Positions 48,223 through 58,211 of a stretch of 64,000 nt of DNA are shown one piece after another. Position 1 is the first letter of the stretch, and every line of letters starts with the position of its first letter. The translations under genes were made by a program, and so were the position numbers. Under the pieces are notes generated by a model. The model searched no databases and was not told the origin of the DNA. It worked only from the letters and a program-made list of their open reading frames with translations. Origin of the DNA: Thermococcus sp. (lineage in GTDB: Archaea; Methanobacteriota_B; Thermococci; Thermococcales; Thermococcaceae); contig NZ_JALVUC010000025.1 in the NCBI RefSeq assembly GCF_027023865.1, positions 11,826 through 75,825 of the forward strand, in the 5' to 3' direction.

Positions 48223-49998
48223 ATGAACGGAGAGAGCTTTGAGAAGGCGGTAGAGGAGATAGCAGGGGCGGTTCTTTCCGGCGAGATAAAGAGTAGAGAA
48301 GAGCTTAACCGCTACAAGATAGTTGTGTCGCGTAAGTATCACCTCTCAAAGATTCCGGGCAACTCGGATATCCTGAAGGCGATTCCAGAGGGGGAGCGCG
48401 AGCGCTTTAGAGATCTGCTCAGGAGAAAGCCCACCAGAACCATAAGCGGCGTTGCCGTCGTTGCTATGATGACAAAGCCATTTCCATGCCCCCATGGAAG
48501 GTGCATCTACTGCCCCGGCGGGCCGGCCGTAGGCTCCCCCCAGAGCTACACGGGGAAGGAACCTTCTGCTTTAAGGGCAGTCCAGAGCGCTTACCATCCC
48601 TACATCATCATGATGCGCCGCCTAAAGCAGCTCACGGACATAGGCCACGACGTTGACAAGGTAGAGGTGATAATCCAGGGTGGAACTTTCCCCGCGGTTG
48701 ACCTCGATTACCAGGAGTGGTTCGTCAAAGAGGCTTTCAAGGCGATGAATGACTTCCCGCACTTTAAAGACGTTGAAAACCTTGAGGAGAAGCTTGTCAG
48801 GTTAATAGTGAAGAAAGACGAGTCGGTTCTTGAGGAAGACCTCGCATTCAGGGGAGCTTGGCTTAAAACGCACAGGAAGCCCTACTACTACCTCGAGGAC
48901 GAGCAGAGGAAGAACGAGAGGGCTAAGGTGAGGATGGTAGGTTTAACGATAGAGACGCGCCCGGACTGGGCCTTTGAGAGGCAGATAGACAGAATGCTCC
49001 ACTTTGGAACCACCCGCGTCGAACTCGGAGTCCAGACGGTGTTCAACTTCATCCACGAGAGGACGAAGAGGGGACACGGTGTCGAGGAGATAGTTAAGGC
49101 CACCCAGCTTTTGAGGGACGCGGGTCTCAAGATCAACTACCACATAATGCCCGGTCTCCCTGGAAGCAACCTTGAGCGCGACCTTTACACATTTAAGACA
49201 ATCTTCGAGGATACCCGCTTCAGGCCTGACATGCTCAAGATATACCCGACGCTTGTGACGGCCGACGCTCCGCTCTACGCTTGGTACAAGGCCGGAAAAT
49301 ACCGCCCGTATACGACGGAGGAAGCCGTTAAACTGCTCGTTGAGGCGTACAGGTACTTCCCCAAGTGGGTCCGCGTCATGAGGATTCAGCGCGACATACC
49401 GGCAAAGCTCATCGTTGCCGGCGTCAAGCACTCCAACCTCGGCCAACTCGTCTTCAACGAACTTATAAAGCGCGGTATAAGGCCAAGGGAGATTCGCTTT
49501 AGGGAAGTCGGCCATCAAATGGAAAAGTTCGGAATCGAACCTGAAATCGAGCACATTGAGTTGCTTCGTGAGGACTACGAGGCCGCTGGAGGAAGGGAGA
49601 TATTCCTGAGCTTTGAGGACACCAAAAACGACATCCTCATTGGCTTCATCCGCTTGAGAATCCCGAGCGAAAAAACCCACAGAAAGGAGATAAACTGCTG
49701 CCCGTCGGCGATAGTAAGGGAGCTCCACGTCTACGGCCCGCTCGTGCCAATAGGTGGAAAGCCGAAGTATGAGTGGCAGCACCGCGGCTACGGCAGGGAG
49801 CTTTTGATGGGGGCGGAGAGGATAGCGAGGGAGGAGTTCGACGTCAGGAAGATGCTCGTCATAAGCGGCGTCGGCGTGAGGAACTACTACCGGAAGTTCG
49901 GTTACAGAAAGAACGGTCCCTACGTGGCGAAGAGACTCGACAAAGGCTACGCAGACTACAAAAAGAGTAAAGAGTTCGACGCCCATTTGAACACATGA
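48223..49998 (+). CDS. elp3: tRNA U34 carboxymethyltransferase Elp3, 591 aa
   Basis: Elp3 modifies wobble uridine at position 5. The N-terminal helical part is followed by the radical SAM cluster motif KPFPCPHGRCIYCPGG (about residues 85-100), GTTRVELGVQTVFNF and HIMPGLPGS, and the C-terminal GNAT acetyl-CoA domain has WQHRGYGRELLMGAERIA. All blocks are complete. The ATG at 48223 (MNGESF) follows GGAGTGGGG. A YkgJ-type cysteine-cluster gene follows 10 bases later. Confidence 0.94.
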   Translation: MNGESFEKAVEEIAGAVLSGEIKSREELNRYKIVVSRKYHLSKIPGNSDILKAIPEGERERFRDLLRRKPTRTISGVAVVAMMTKPFPCPHGRCIYCPGGPAVGSPQSYTGKEPSALRAVQSAYHPYIIMMRRLKQLTDIGHDVDKVEVIIQGGTFPAVDLDYQEWFVKEAFKAMNDFPHFKDVENLEEKLVRLIVKKDESVLEEDLAFRGAWLKTHRKPYYYLEDEQRKNERAKVRMVGLTIETRPDWAFERQIDRMLHFGTTRVELGVQTVFNFIHERTKRGHGVEEIVKATQLLRDAGLKINYHIMPGLPGSNLERDLYTFKTIFEDTRFRPDMLKIYPTLVTADAPLYAWYKAGKYRPYTTEEAVKLLVEAYRYFPKWVRVMRIQRDIPAKLIVAGVKHSNLGQLVFNELIKRGIRPREIRFREVGHQMEKFGIEPEIEHIELLREDYEAAGGREIFLSFEDTKNDILIGFIRLRIPSEKTHRKEINCCPSAIVRELHVYGPLVPIGGKPKYEWQHRGYGRELLMGAERIAREEFDVRKMLVISGVGVRNYYRKFGYRKNGPYVAKRLDKGYADYKKSKEFDAHLNT

Positions 49999-50007
49999 GG
50001 TGGCTCC

Positions 50008-50535
50008 ATGCGCTTCAAACCCAAACCATTCACCGAGCCCGTGCCGTTCAAATGCCTGTACTGCCTCGACTGCTGCCGCGGGAGGCACATCTACTTAACA
50101 CGAAAGGACATAGAGAGAATCGCACGGAAAGGCTATGATCCCCAGGACTTCGTTACGTTTTCCGTTGAGGGCAACCAGATCCGCTTCGTGCTCTCGGTGA
50201 GGGAGTGGGACCTCGGTTGCGTCTTCCACGACCCTGAAACTGGCAAATGCAAAATCCACGATGTCAATCCAATTATCTGCAGGATTTATCCTTTCATGGT
50301 CTCGAGGAAGCCCCTCGGCGTTGAAGGCGAGAAGCCTTTCCACTACAGGGGGCAGACACTGTGGCTCTACTACGACGAGAACTGTCCCGGGATAAACGCG
50401 GAGGAGCCGGAAACCACGATAAGCCCTAAGGAGATAGTGGAGCTTGGCCTAGAATTTGAAAGGGAGTTTGAGAGAACCGACATGGACGGCTTTGCAGAGC
50501 TGATAGAGGAGTTTGAAGGGGATAGCGATGGCTGA
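50008..50535 (+). CDS. YkgJ-family cysteine-cluster protein, 175 aa
   Basis: [58 protein letters not shown] is the CxxC...C...C...CRxYPF pattern of UPF0153/YkgJ proteins, which bind zinc or an Fe-S cluster. The role is unknown. GGTGG precedes the ATG. It overlaps the following Nip7-like gene by 8 bases, suggesting joint translation with tRNA/rRNA-related neighbours. Confidence 0.85.
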   Translation: MRFKPKPFTEPVPFKCLYCLDCCRGRHIYLTRKDIERIARKGYDPQDFVTFSVEGNQIRFVLSVREWDLGCVFHDPETGKCKIHDVNPIICRIYPFMVSRKPLGVEGEKPFHYRGQTLWLYYDENCPGINAEEPETTISPKEIVELGLEFEREFERTDMDGFAELIEEFEGDSDG

Positions 50536-51031
50536 GTTCCTCAGGTACAGGCGCGCTTCATCGTGGGAGTACGACCTCATACTGCGTGAGGCTGAGAAGT
50601 ACGGCGAGCTAAAGCACCACACCTTCGCGGTAGTTGAGGGCAAATTCAGGGACGTCTACGCTGTGAACGAAAAAGTATGGACTGAGATAGAGAACCTTAG
50701 GATGAAGCCCTACTCCTACGGAACCTTCGTAGGCACGATAAAGGTGGACAACCTAGTTGAGAGGTTCTACCCCAACGTTGAGTTCTTCTACTTCGTCGAG
50801 GTCGAGAAGAACTATGCCGTATTACCCCCAAAGGCAGGCTTTTTGTTCACGACGGGCAAAGATGTGCCAAGGAGCGGCGTGCGCTCTTATAACTGGCAGG
50901 GAACGAAGAAGCTCGTGATCTACGATGAGAACGGGATAATCCTTGGCATAGGCAGGATAAACCCCGAGAGCGGGAGAAAGTTCATCCTCAACGTGACCGA
51001 CATCGGGGAGTCTATCAGGAGGAAGCGCTGA
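50528..51031 (+). CDS. Nip7-like pre-PUA/PUA domain RNA-binding protein, 167 aa
   Basis: [46 protein letters not shown] forms the pre-PUA domain, and the C-terminal [45 protein letters not shown] is a PUA fold. Eukaryotic Nip7 acts in 60S ribosome maturation; an RNA-processing role here is inferred from the fold. The ATG at 50528 overlaps the preceding gene by 8 bases. Confidence 0.75.
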   Translation: MAEFLRYRRASSWEYDLILREAEKYGELKHHTFAVVEGKFRDVYAVNEKVWTEIENLRMKPYSYGTFVGTIKVDNLVERFYPNVEFFYFVEVEKNYAVLPPKAGFLFTTGKDVPRSGVRSYNWQGTKKLVIYDENGIILGIGRINPESGRKFILNVTDIGESIRRKR

Positions 51032-51117
51032 CTTTTCTTACACAACGTGACCTTTTTGAGGGGTTGAAGGTTAGGTCATAATAGTAATGAAAAGTAACTA
51101 AAGGGGGTGATTCCGTG

Positions 51118-51336
51118 GTGGCGGGGGTCAAGAAGAGAACCCAGGATGGACAAGGTACTCCACGAAAGAATTCCAGAGAGGAACGTCGTCCTCCTCAGCG
51201 GCGGTAGTTTAGGTAGGGGAATTTGGTAGGATTCGGCTGGGACGTCAAGAGGTGCGAGGAGGAGAACCGCGAGCTCAATGCAAAGCTCAAGAACGTTAGA
51301 GAGATACTCACCGACATGCTGAAGAGGAGGAAATAG
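51118..51336 (+). pseudogene. Remnant of a KaiC/RAD55-like ATPase gene
   Basis: One frame reads [20 protein letters not shown], equivalent to the [26 protein letters not shown] start of archaeal KaiC-domain ATPases, but breaks off just before the Walker A lysine. Another frame gives a coiled C-terminus, GWDVKRCEEENRELNAKLKN then VREILTDMLKRRK, typical for the tail of such proteins. The central 200 or more codons are missing. A GGGGGTGAT ribosome binding site remains upstream. This explains the gene-free stretch 51032-51354. Confidence 0.55.
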
Positions 51337-51354
51337 AGAAGTCGCTGTGACTTC

Positions 51355-51780
51355 CTAGTTCTTTCCATTTCTTCTGAGTGCCTCTTCCCATGTCATTATC
51401 ATGTGGGTATAGGTGTCGTCGTCCTCGTATATACCACGCTTTATCTCTGAAACGTGGGAGTATTTAGCCCCTATCTGTTCTAAGAGGTAGTCAAGCGCAC
51501 CCTCAGGGTCTGCTTTCGTACCGCAGGTGTAGACGTCTATCGCCGCGTAGCCGTTCTCCGGCCAGGTGTGTATTGAAAGGTGGCTCTCGGCGACGACCAC
51601 CATACCACTAACGCCAGTTGGTGAGAACTTGAAGAAATGGGTCATCTTAACTTCCATCTTTCCGATCTTTGCCGCCTCGAGGAATATCTCCCTGAGCGTT
51701 TTAGCATCAGCGAGGATATTGGGGTCGCAGCCCGCAGCCTCAACAACGTAGTGGAATCCTATCGTCTCTATCTCACTCAT
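51355..51780 (-). CDS. speD: S-adenosylmethionine decarboxylase proenzyme, 141 aa
   Basis: SpeD supplies aminopropyl groups for polyamines, abundant in hyperthermophiles. VVVAESHLSIHTWPENGYAAIDVYTCGT contains the autocleavage site Glu65-Ser66, where Ser becomes the pyruvoyl group, His71 and the catalytic Cys86. The length matches the class 1B archaeal/bacterial enzyme. The ATG at 51780 follows GGAGGTGAG; the three upstream codons are not used. Confidence 0.94.
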   Translation of the reverse strand: MSEIETIGFHYVVEAAGCDPNILADAKTLREIFLEAAKIGKMEVKMTHFFKFSPTGVSGMVVVAESHLSIHTWPENGYAAIDVYTCGTKADPEGALDYLLEQIGAKYSHVSEIKRGIYEDDDTYTHMIMTWEEALRRNGKN

Positions 51781-52114
51781 GGCTCTCACCTCCTGCTGTT
51801 CCTATTACGAACCCTTTTTAAAGTTAAGCCCTGAAGCGGAGAGCCGTGAACGGGCCGTTTTTGTGTTGAACTGTTTTGAATCAGCCTGTAATGAATTGAA
51901 CAGAAATTTAGCGGCTGTTACTGGAATTTTTCAAAAGCACATGACTAAAACCATTTTTCGACCAATGCCCGAGCTATGTTCTATCTTAGAAGGGTCGTAC
52001 ATGCTCCACTCAATAACACTCATCGATGGCCACCTCTGGCGGTGAACCGCTAATCTTAAAACCGCTCCCCCCAACTAACGACAAGTCGGCTAAAACTAAC
52101 GACGGGGTGAACCT
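51781..52114. other. Intergenic region between speD and secF, no gene seen
   Basis: The 334 bases separate divergent genes. The secF side has CTTAAAACC at about 52055-52063 as possible TATA box and a small GCGGTGAACCGC hairpin at about 52039-52050. Two TAACGAC repeats lie just before the secF start. No reading frame with coding character or RNA motif was recognised. Confidence 0.4.
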
Positions 52115-53029
52115 ATGTCAAAGCCCAAGAAGAAATCAAAGCTCCCTGTTGCCAAATCTGTCAAGGCAAAGGAGCGAGAGAAACTCCGTTTTCTTTCAAG
52201 GATGGACTACAAAAAGATGATAACCTATCCCCTGATAGTGTTTGTAGTGGCGCTGCTTCTCCTCGCGGTTCACTTTCCAACGCTGGGAATAGATCTGCGT
52301 GGTGGGGTTGTCGTCACCGCCTACGGTGTCCACGCCAATCCAGACCAGCTTACAAAGGAGCTTAGCAGGGACCTCGGCATTGAGATTAATGTTGAGAGCT
52401 TCAAAAGCATTGAAACGAGTGGCGTGAGGATATACGCTCCAATCGGAACCAGCCCGGGGAAGATAATTAACCTAATGAAAGAGAAGTATCCCAACGCAAA
52501 GTACACACACAGCGAGGTTCAGCCGACCTTTGGAAAAATAGCCCAGAAACAGGGAATAAAGGCAATAGTCCTTGCATTTCTCGGAATGGCCGCGGTAGTA
52601 TTCCTGTTTTTCAGGGATCCGATTCCATCGATGACCATCATCTTCTCGGCCCTCTCCGACATGACCGTTGCCGTGGCCCTCATGGGGGTATTCAGGATAG
52701 AACTTACAACCGCAACGATAGCGGCGCTGCTGATGCTCATAGGTTACACGGTCGACAGCAACATCCTCCTGACAACAAAGCTCCTCAGGAGGAAAGAAGA
52801 CACGATTGAGGACGCCTACCTCTCGGCGGTCTCGACGGGATTCACCATGAGCACCACAACCCTTGGAGCGCTCTTCGTCCTCTGGCTCATCTCCACCAGT
52901 CAGACCATCGACAACATAGCGATAGTCCTCATCTTCGGTCTCCTGACTGACTTCATGAACACGTGGGTTCTCAACGCCGGTGTTCTAAAGTGGTACCTCT
53001 CAAGAAAGCCCCGGGGGGGTAGGGCATGA
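52115..53029 (+). CDS. secF: Protein export protein SecF, 304 aa
   Basis: SecF with SecD drives late steps of Sec translocation using the proton or sodium gradient. A basic start is followed by helix 1, then GIDLRGGVVVTAYG at the beginning of the extracellular domain, and helices 2-6 with FRDPIPSMTIIFSALSDMTVAVAL and IGYTVDSNILLTTKLLRRKE, the RND-type motif. The archaeal order secF-secD is present; the genes overlap by 4 bases. Confidence 0.93.
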   Translation: MSKPKKKSKLPVAKSVKAKEREKLRFLSRMDYKKMITYPLIVFVVALLLLAVHFPTLGIDLRGGVVVTAYGVHANPDQLTKELSRDLGIEINVESFKSIETSGVRIYAPIGTSPGKIINLMKEKYPNAKYTHSEVQPTFGKIAQKQGIKAIVLAFLGMAAVVFLFFRDPIPSMTIIFSALSDMTVAVALMGVFRIELTTATIAALLMLIGYTVDSNILLTTKLLRRKEDTIEDAYLSAVSTGFTMSTTTLGALFVLWLISTSQTIDNIAIVLIFGLLTDFMNTWVLNAGVLKWYLSRKPRGGRA

Positions 53030-54546
53030 ACAGAAGAACGAAAAAGCTCCTCACAAACTGGAGGATTATACTCCTCATACTGTTCCTCACAGGCTCGATA
53101 GCCACCCTTGCGCTCAAACCACTCACATACGGTATAGACATAGCCGGTGGTGTGGCCCTCGTCGCCCAGACCGAACACCCGGTCAACAGTGATACAATGC
53201 AGATAGTCGTCACCTCGCTCCAGAAGAGGCTTAACACCCTCGGGCTGAGGGACATAACCGTCGAGGCTCAAGGAAACCAGATAGTCCTCATCAAGGTCGC
53301 CAACGTAACAGAAGAAGAGGCCAATCAGATAAAGGAGGTCATAGAGAAACAGGGTGTCTTCTACATGGAGTTCAATGGAGTCATCTTTGGAACTGGTAAA
53401 GACGTTGAGTACGTTGGAATCTACCAGATAAAGCCCGACAATACCTGGGCGGTTCCATTCAGGATTTCAAAAGCCGCCGCCGAAAAGTTCGCTGAGCTTG
53501 TCAGAGGAAAGCCAGGATGGCCCGTTGACATGTTCCTTGACCCGCCGGTTAACTCCCTCCTCGTGGTCTCAAGCAAGGTTTATCACCTCATGAACAGCAC
53601 GGAGTTCAACGCCCAGGCACCAAACGCACCCACGCTCCTCGATAGGATTGAGAAAGCATTCAACATAAGCGCCGTTATCTACTCAAATCAGAGTGCTGGG
53701 GAGATAGCCAAGCTCGCCCAAGGCAAGCAGAAAGTTGTTCTGATAGACGTTCCTCAAAGTCTTCAGAAGGAGCTTGAATCCCTCAACATCACCGCCACCT
53801 ACATCCAGAGGGGACCCGGTGAGAGCGACTACTCCCTCATAGTCAAGGCACTCGGCCTCTACGGACCCTACGCCGTTGGCAAGGGACTTACAGTTGGAAA
53901 CCCCCAGCAGGACGTTCAGATAAGCGGAAGCGCCTCCAACAGGGTGGCCGCGGAGCAGGATGCAAACACAATCTACACCGTTCTCAAGAGCGGTTCGCTT
54001 CCGGTGAAGCTCAACGTCGTTGGAATGCAGTATATCTCCCCAAGCCTTGGAGAAAACTTTAAGAACCAAGCGTTCTACGCCGGAATCGGTGCACTCCTGA
54101 CGGTTTTAGCGATAATATACCTCCACTACAGGAGGTGGAAGATAGCCATACCCGTCGCCAGCACGAGCCTCTTCGAGGTCACTATCATCCTTGGGTTCGC
54201 GGCCCTCATAAAGTGGAACCTCGATCTACCAAGCATCGCCGGTATCATAGCGGCAATAGGCACTGGAGTTGACCAGCAGGTTGTCATAACTGACGAACTA
54301 CTCAGCGGCGACAGGAGCACTAGGATAGCTAGGCGCTCAAGCATCTTGAAGAGGATGGGAAGGGCATTCTTTGTCATATTCGCGTCGGCAGCGACCACTA
54401 TAACCGCTATGAGCTTCCTACTGGTGTACTTCGTCGGAACGCTCAAGGGATTCGCATTCACGACGATACTGGGAGTCCTCATTGGAATACTCGTCACCAG
54501 GCCGGCCTACGCCGAGATAGCCAAGTACCTGATCGGTGAGGATTGA
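53026..54546 (+). CDS. secD: Protein export protein SecD, 506 aa
   Basis: YGIDIAGGVALVAQTE is the SecD D-x-AGG motif after the first helix. A large extracellular domain (residues about 45-340) contains the P1-like ferredoxin folds (MQIVVTSLQKRLNTLGLRDITVEAQG). The C-terminal five helices carry IIAAIGTGVDQQVVITDELL, the conserved intramembrane Asp region. The stop shares bases with the ATG of the TrkA-like gene. Confidence 0.93.
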   Translation: MNRRTKKLLTNWRIILLILFLTGSIATLALKPLTYGIDIAGGVALVAQTEHPVNSDTMQIVVTSLQKRLNTLGLRDITVEAQGNQIVLIKVANVTEEEANQIKEVIEKQGVFYMEFNGVIFGTGKDVEYVGIYQIKPDNTWAVPFRISKAAAEKFAELVRGKPGWPVDMFLDPPVNSLLVVSSKVYHLMNSTEFNAQAPNAPTLLDRIEKAFNISAVIYSNQSAGEIAKLAQGKQKVVLIDVPQSLQKELESLNITATYIQRGPGESDYSLIVKALGLYGPYAVGKGLTVGNPQQDVQISGSASNRVAAEQDANTIYTVLKSGSLPVKLNVVGMQYISPSLGENFKNQAFYAGIGALLTVLAIIYLHYRRWKIAIPVASTSLFEVTIILGFAALIKWNLDLPSIAGIIAAIGTGVDQQVVITDELLSGDRSTRIARRSSILKRMGRAFFVIFASAATTITAMSFLLVYFVGTLKGFAFTTILGVLIGILVTRPAYAEIAKYLIGED

Positions 54547-55238
54547 TGTTCGTCGTGATAATGGGCGCGGGAAGGGTCGGCTTCCTCGTTGCCAAGATGC
54601 TTGAGGCAGACGGCCACGACGTCACCATAATTGAGATGAACAAGGAGAGGGCCAAGGCCCTTTCCCTTCTCATCAACGGGCTGGTTATCGAGGGCGATGC
54701 AACAGACCCGAAAACGCTGGAGGAAGCGAACATAAAACAGGCCGATGCATTCGCCGCTTTAACTGGAAAAGACGACGCGAACCTACTCGCTTGCATCCTG
54801 GCCAAACACCTGAACCCCAAGGTCAGAACCTCACTCAGGATAGGCAATCCCAAGAACAGGATGATATTCGAAGAGGTAACAGACCTCAAGAGGTACTTCG
54901 ACTTCGTTATCTCACCTGAGGAGATAGCGGCTGAGTACATAAGCAGGAACATAACAACGCCGGGCTTCAACAGGGTGCTCTTCCCGAAGGAAGGAGCGGA
55001 AATAGTCAAGTTCAACATCGATGAAGCGAGCGAGATAGCAGGAAAGCTTGTGAAAGACCTGAAGCTCCCGAGGGACTCACTCATGGTGGCAGTTTACGAT
55101 GAGAAGGGCAACCTCATAATCCCCTCTGGCGATACAAAGTTACCCGAGAAGGGTCAAGTCATAATATTCGCTAAGAACAGTGCCCTGAACGGCATCAAGG
55201 ATTTACTTGAGAGGAGAAAGGAAAAGGAAGGGGGTTGA
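54546..55238 (+). CDS. trkA: TrkA-type K+ channel/transport regulatory protein, 230 aa
   Basis: FVVIMGAGRVGFLVAKMLEADGHDVTIIEMNKERA is an NAD-binding Rossmann RCK_N domain with Asp/Glu at the end of strand 2; LVIEGDATDPKTLEEANIKQADAFAALTGKDD continues it. Residues 140-230 form a TrkA_C domain ending in GQVIIFAKNSALNGIKDLLE. It is a single N+C unit that gates a K+ transporter encoded elsewhere. Its ATG overlaps the secD stop (TGATG). Confidence 0.9.
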   Translation: MFVVIMGAGRVGFLVAKMLEADGHDVTIIEMNKERAKALSLLINGLVIEGDATDPKTLEEANIKQADAFAALTGKDDANLLACILAKHLNPKVRTSLRIGNPKNRMIFEEVTDLKRYFDFVISPEEIAAEYISRNITTPGFNRVLFPKEGAEIVKFNIDEASEIAGKLVKDLKLPRDSLMVAVYDEKGNLIIPSGDTKLPEKGQVIIFAKNSALNGIKDLLERRKEKEGG

Positions 55239-55306
55239 ATACCCAAATATTTTTCACTATTGAATTTTTTAACCTCATGTTTCTTTCTGGATGTGGTTTA
55301 GAAAGC

Positions 55307-55322
55307 AAAAACTATTTAAAGA
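55307..55322 (+). promoter_or_regulatory. Promoter of the A-type ATPase operon
   Basis: AAAAACTATTTAAAGA combines a BRE-like A tract with TATTTAAA about 65 bases before the atpH start. It is the only good core promoter in 55239-55385, so the nine genes from atpH to atpD probably form one transcript. Confidence 0.55.
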
Positions 55323-55385
55323 GATTAGGATAGCCAAAATCGACGTGGAAGGGTAACCTGTTTTAGGATCATTGGGGGGCTAATC

Positions 55386-55697
55386 ATGGAAGACGTCATC
55401 AAGCAGATTGTTGACGCGGAACGGGAGGCAGAGGAACGCATTGAGAAGGCCGAGGTCGAAGCCAAGGAGATAGTCCTCAAAGCAAGGGAGGAGGCCAAGC
55501 TAATTGAGAAAGAAGTCATCGAAAACGCCGAGAAGGAAGCCGCAGCCCTAGTTGAGAAGGCCCGTCTTGAGGGTAAGGAGGAGGCCAAGAAGGTCCTTGA
55601 AGAGGGCGAGAGGGAGATTCAAAACCTCAAGGTTAAGGCCACCAACAACCTTGAGAACGCCATCTCCGCAGGTATAGCACTCGTGAGAGGGAGCTGA
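55386..55697 (+). CDS. atpH: A-type ATP synthase subunit H, 103 aa
   Basis: Subunit H forms, with E, the peripheral stalks that hold the catalytic head. The whole protein is a charged, Ala/Glu/Lys-rich helix (IVDAEREAEERIEKAEVEAKEIVLKAREEAKLIEKEV), with the hendecad pattern of right-handed stalk coiled coils. Length and first position in the operon are standard. GGGGGG and an ATC spacer precede the ATG. Confidence 0.9.
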   Translation: MEDVIKQIVDAEREAEERIEKAEVEAKEIVLKAREEAKLIEKEVIENAEKEAAALVEKARLEGKEEAKKVLEEGEREIQNLKVKATNNLENAISAGIALVRGS

Positions 55698-55698
55698 G

Positions 55699-57672
55699 AT
55701 GTTCCGTCCCGAGGAAATGGTAAAGATCGAGGTAATAACACTCAACCGCTACAAGGATACTCTCCTCACCTACCTCCACGAGAACGGAGCAGTGGAGGTA
55801 AGGGACCTGAGGGTCAGGGTAGCCCAGAAGGACTCGCCCAGCGAGTACCACAGGAAGGCCGCATCATACAGCATAACGATTTCAAGGCTCGTTGACTTCC
55901 TTAGGGAATACAGGAAGAAAGGCAAAGGAGGTATAAAGGAGTTCATATCCCCACCAGAGAGGCCCAAGAAGAAATACCGTTATGAGGGCATCGAGAATCT
56001 CATAAAAGAAGTTGAAGGTTTCCTCTTCCGGGTAGAACCTGAGGTCAAGGCCGCCGAGGGCAAAATCAACTCCACCCAGGCGGAGATAGACAAAATCAAA
56101 GAAGGCATGGAAATTCTGGATCTACTGTCTTTTCTCAAAGTTGACGTTTCATACCTCCGTTCCACGAACATGCTCGAGGTAGTCGTCGGTACGATAGACA
56201 GAAACAGGTTTAAGCCCCTTGTTGAGGAAGTTCAGAAGGCCACAGAGGGGAGAACAGTTCTTGTATCCAGGAACTTCAAGGACAAGGTTTTGGTAGTCTT
56301 CGTCTTCCTCAAGAGGGATTATGAAAAGTTCAACCCGGTATTAGCCAAGTACTCCCTTGAGAGGATCGAAATCCCGGAGGGAAAGGGCACTCCAAAAGAA
56401 CTCATCCGCGAGTACGAGGAAAAACTCAGGACAAAGGAGAAGGAACTTGAACAGGCCAAGAAGGATGCGGAAACCCTGGCGGAGAAGTACTACGACGACG
56501 TTGTATTCTATCAAGAGCTCATGGAGAACGAGCGCGACAAGTCGGCGGTCTTGCCAATGCTTGCGAGGACCAACATAACCTTTGCATTAACCGGCTGGCT
56601 CCCAAGGGTCAACGTTCCAGAGGTTCTGGGGGGTATTAAGAGGATCACCGAGGGGAAGGCTTACATCAACATCCGCGAGCCGAGGGAAGATGAACTGGAG
56701 GACATACCGATAAAGCTCAACAACCCCGGCTGGGCGAAGCCCTTCGAGATGCTCACCGAGATGTACGGCGTTCCAAAGTACGACGAGATAGACCCGACTC
56801 CGATAATAACCTTCACTTACTCGTTCTTCTTCGGGTTCATGCTCACGGACTTTATGTATGGTCTCATCGTCGGCCTGGTAGCGGCCCTTCTCGTCAAGGG
56901 GCACAGGAAGTTCAACGACGGCACCTACAAGTTTGCCTACACACTCCTCATAAGCTCGTTCTTCACGATGTTCATGGGTGCAATATTCGGCAGCTACTTC
57001 GGCAACGCACTTGATTTGGCTGGCTTCCACGTCCCGCGCGTCTGGGACACCTTTGAGAACGCGCTCATAGTACTCCAGCTTGCACTGGCAATAGGTCTCG
57101 CCCATCTCTTCACCGGTTATACCATAGGGTTCACAGTTAAACTTAAGAACGGCGACAAGAGGGGTGCCATCTTAGATCAGCTTTCCTGGATGCTTATCAT
57201 ACTTGGAATAGTGGTTCTCGCCCTCGCAAGCGGCAACCATAACGCCAAGCTAACCGGGGAGGCTCTCTTCGGAATCGGTCTGCTGCTCTTCGCGGTGGGT
57301 GAGGTGATCAACAACAAGGGACTGGCAGCACTGCTCATAATCTCAGACTTCTTCGGCTTCGTCGGTAGCTGGCTCAGCTACGCAAGGCTGATGGCGCTCG
57401 CACTGGCAACCTCGGGAATAGCCATGGTCGTAAACATCCTCGTTCAGATGATATGGGGCTTCAAACTCCTTTACATCGGCCCCATAATCGGCGTCATACT
57501 GTTTATAGGCGGCCAGCTGTTTTCGGTCGCCATCAACTCGCTCGGAGCCTTCGTTCACTCGCTCCGTCTGCAGTATGTTGAGTTTTTTGGAACGTTCTAC
57601 TCAGGTGATGGAAAACCCTTCGAGCCTTTCAAGGCGAAAAGAGAAGTTTCCGAACTGGAGCTTGAAGCTTAA
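55699..57672 (+). CDS. atpI: A-type ATP synthase subunit I (a), 657 aa
   Basis: Subunit I provides the ion half-channels. Residues 1-360 are the cytoplasmic domain with two coiled-coil segments (YEEKLRTKEKELEQAKKDAETLAEKYY). The C-terminal half has eight helices, including YSFFFGFMLTDFMYGLIVGLVAALL and SYARLMALALATSGIAMVVN, which contains the essential Arg (SYARL), and FVHSLRLQYVEFFGTFYSG with the second conserved region. It starts 1 base after atpH. Confidence 0.93.
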   Translation: MFRPEEMVKIEVITLNRYKDTLLTYLHENGAVEVRDLRVRVAQKDSPSEYHRKAASYSITISRLVDFLREYRKKGKGGIKEFISPPERPKKKYRYEGIENLIKEVEGFLFRVEPEVKAAEGKINSTQAEIDKIKEGMEILDLLSFLKVDVSYLRSTNMLEVVVGTIDRNRFKPLVEEVQKATEGRTVLVSRNFKDKVLVVFVFLKRDYEKFNPVLAKYSLERIEIPEGKGTPKELIREYEEKLRTKEKELEQAKKDAETLAEKYYDDVVFYQELMENERDKSAVLPMLARTNITFALTGWLPRVNVPEVLGGIKRITEGKAYINIREPREDELEDIPIKLNNPGWAKPFEMLTEMYGVPKYDEIDPTPIITFTYSFFFGFMLTDFMYGLIVGLVAALLVKGHRKFNDGTYKFAYTLLISSFFTMFMGAIFGSYFGNALDLAGFHVPRVWDTFENALIVLQLALAIGLAHLFTGYTIGFTVKLKNGDKRGAILDQLSWMLIILGIVVLALASGNHNAKLTGEALFGIGLLLFAVGEVINNKGLAALLIISDFFGFVGSWLSYARLMALALATSGIAMVVNILVQMIWGFKLLYIGPIIGVILFIGGQLFSVAINSLGAFVHSLRLQYVEFFGTFYSGDGKPFEPFKAKREVSELELEA

Positions 57673-58173
<501 letters not shown>

Positions 58174-58211
58174 CTCCACCATCTTTCTTTGATTCCAAAG
58201 GAGGAAGGAGG

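Noticed and set aside
48943-50088. 381-aa open frame on the minus strand
   Set aside because: Antisense to elp3, whose radical SAM and GNAT motifs are intact.
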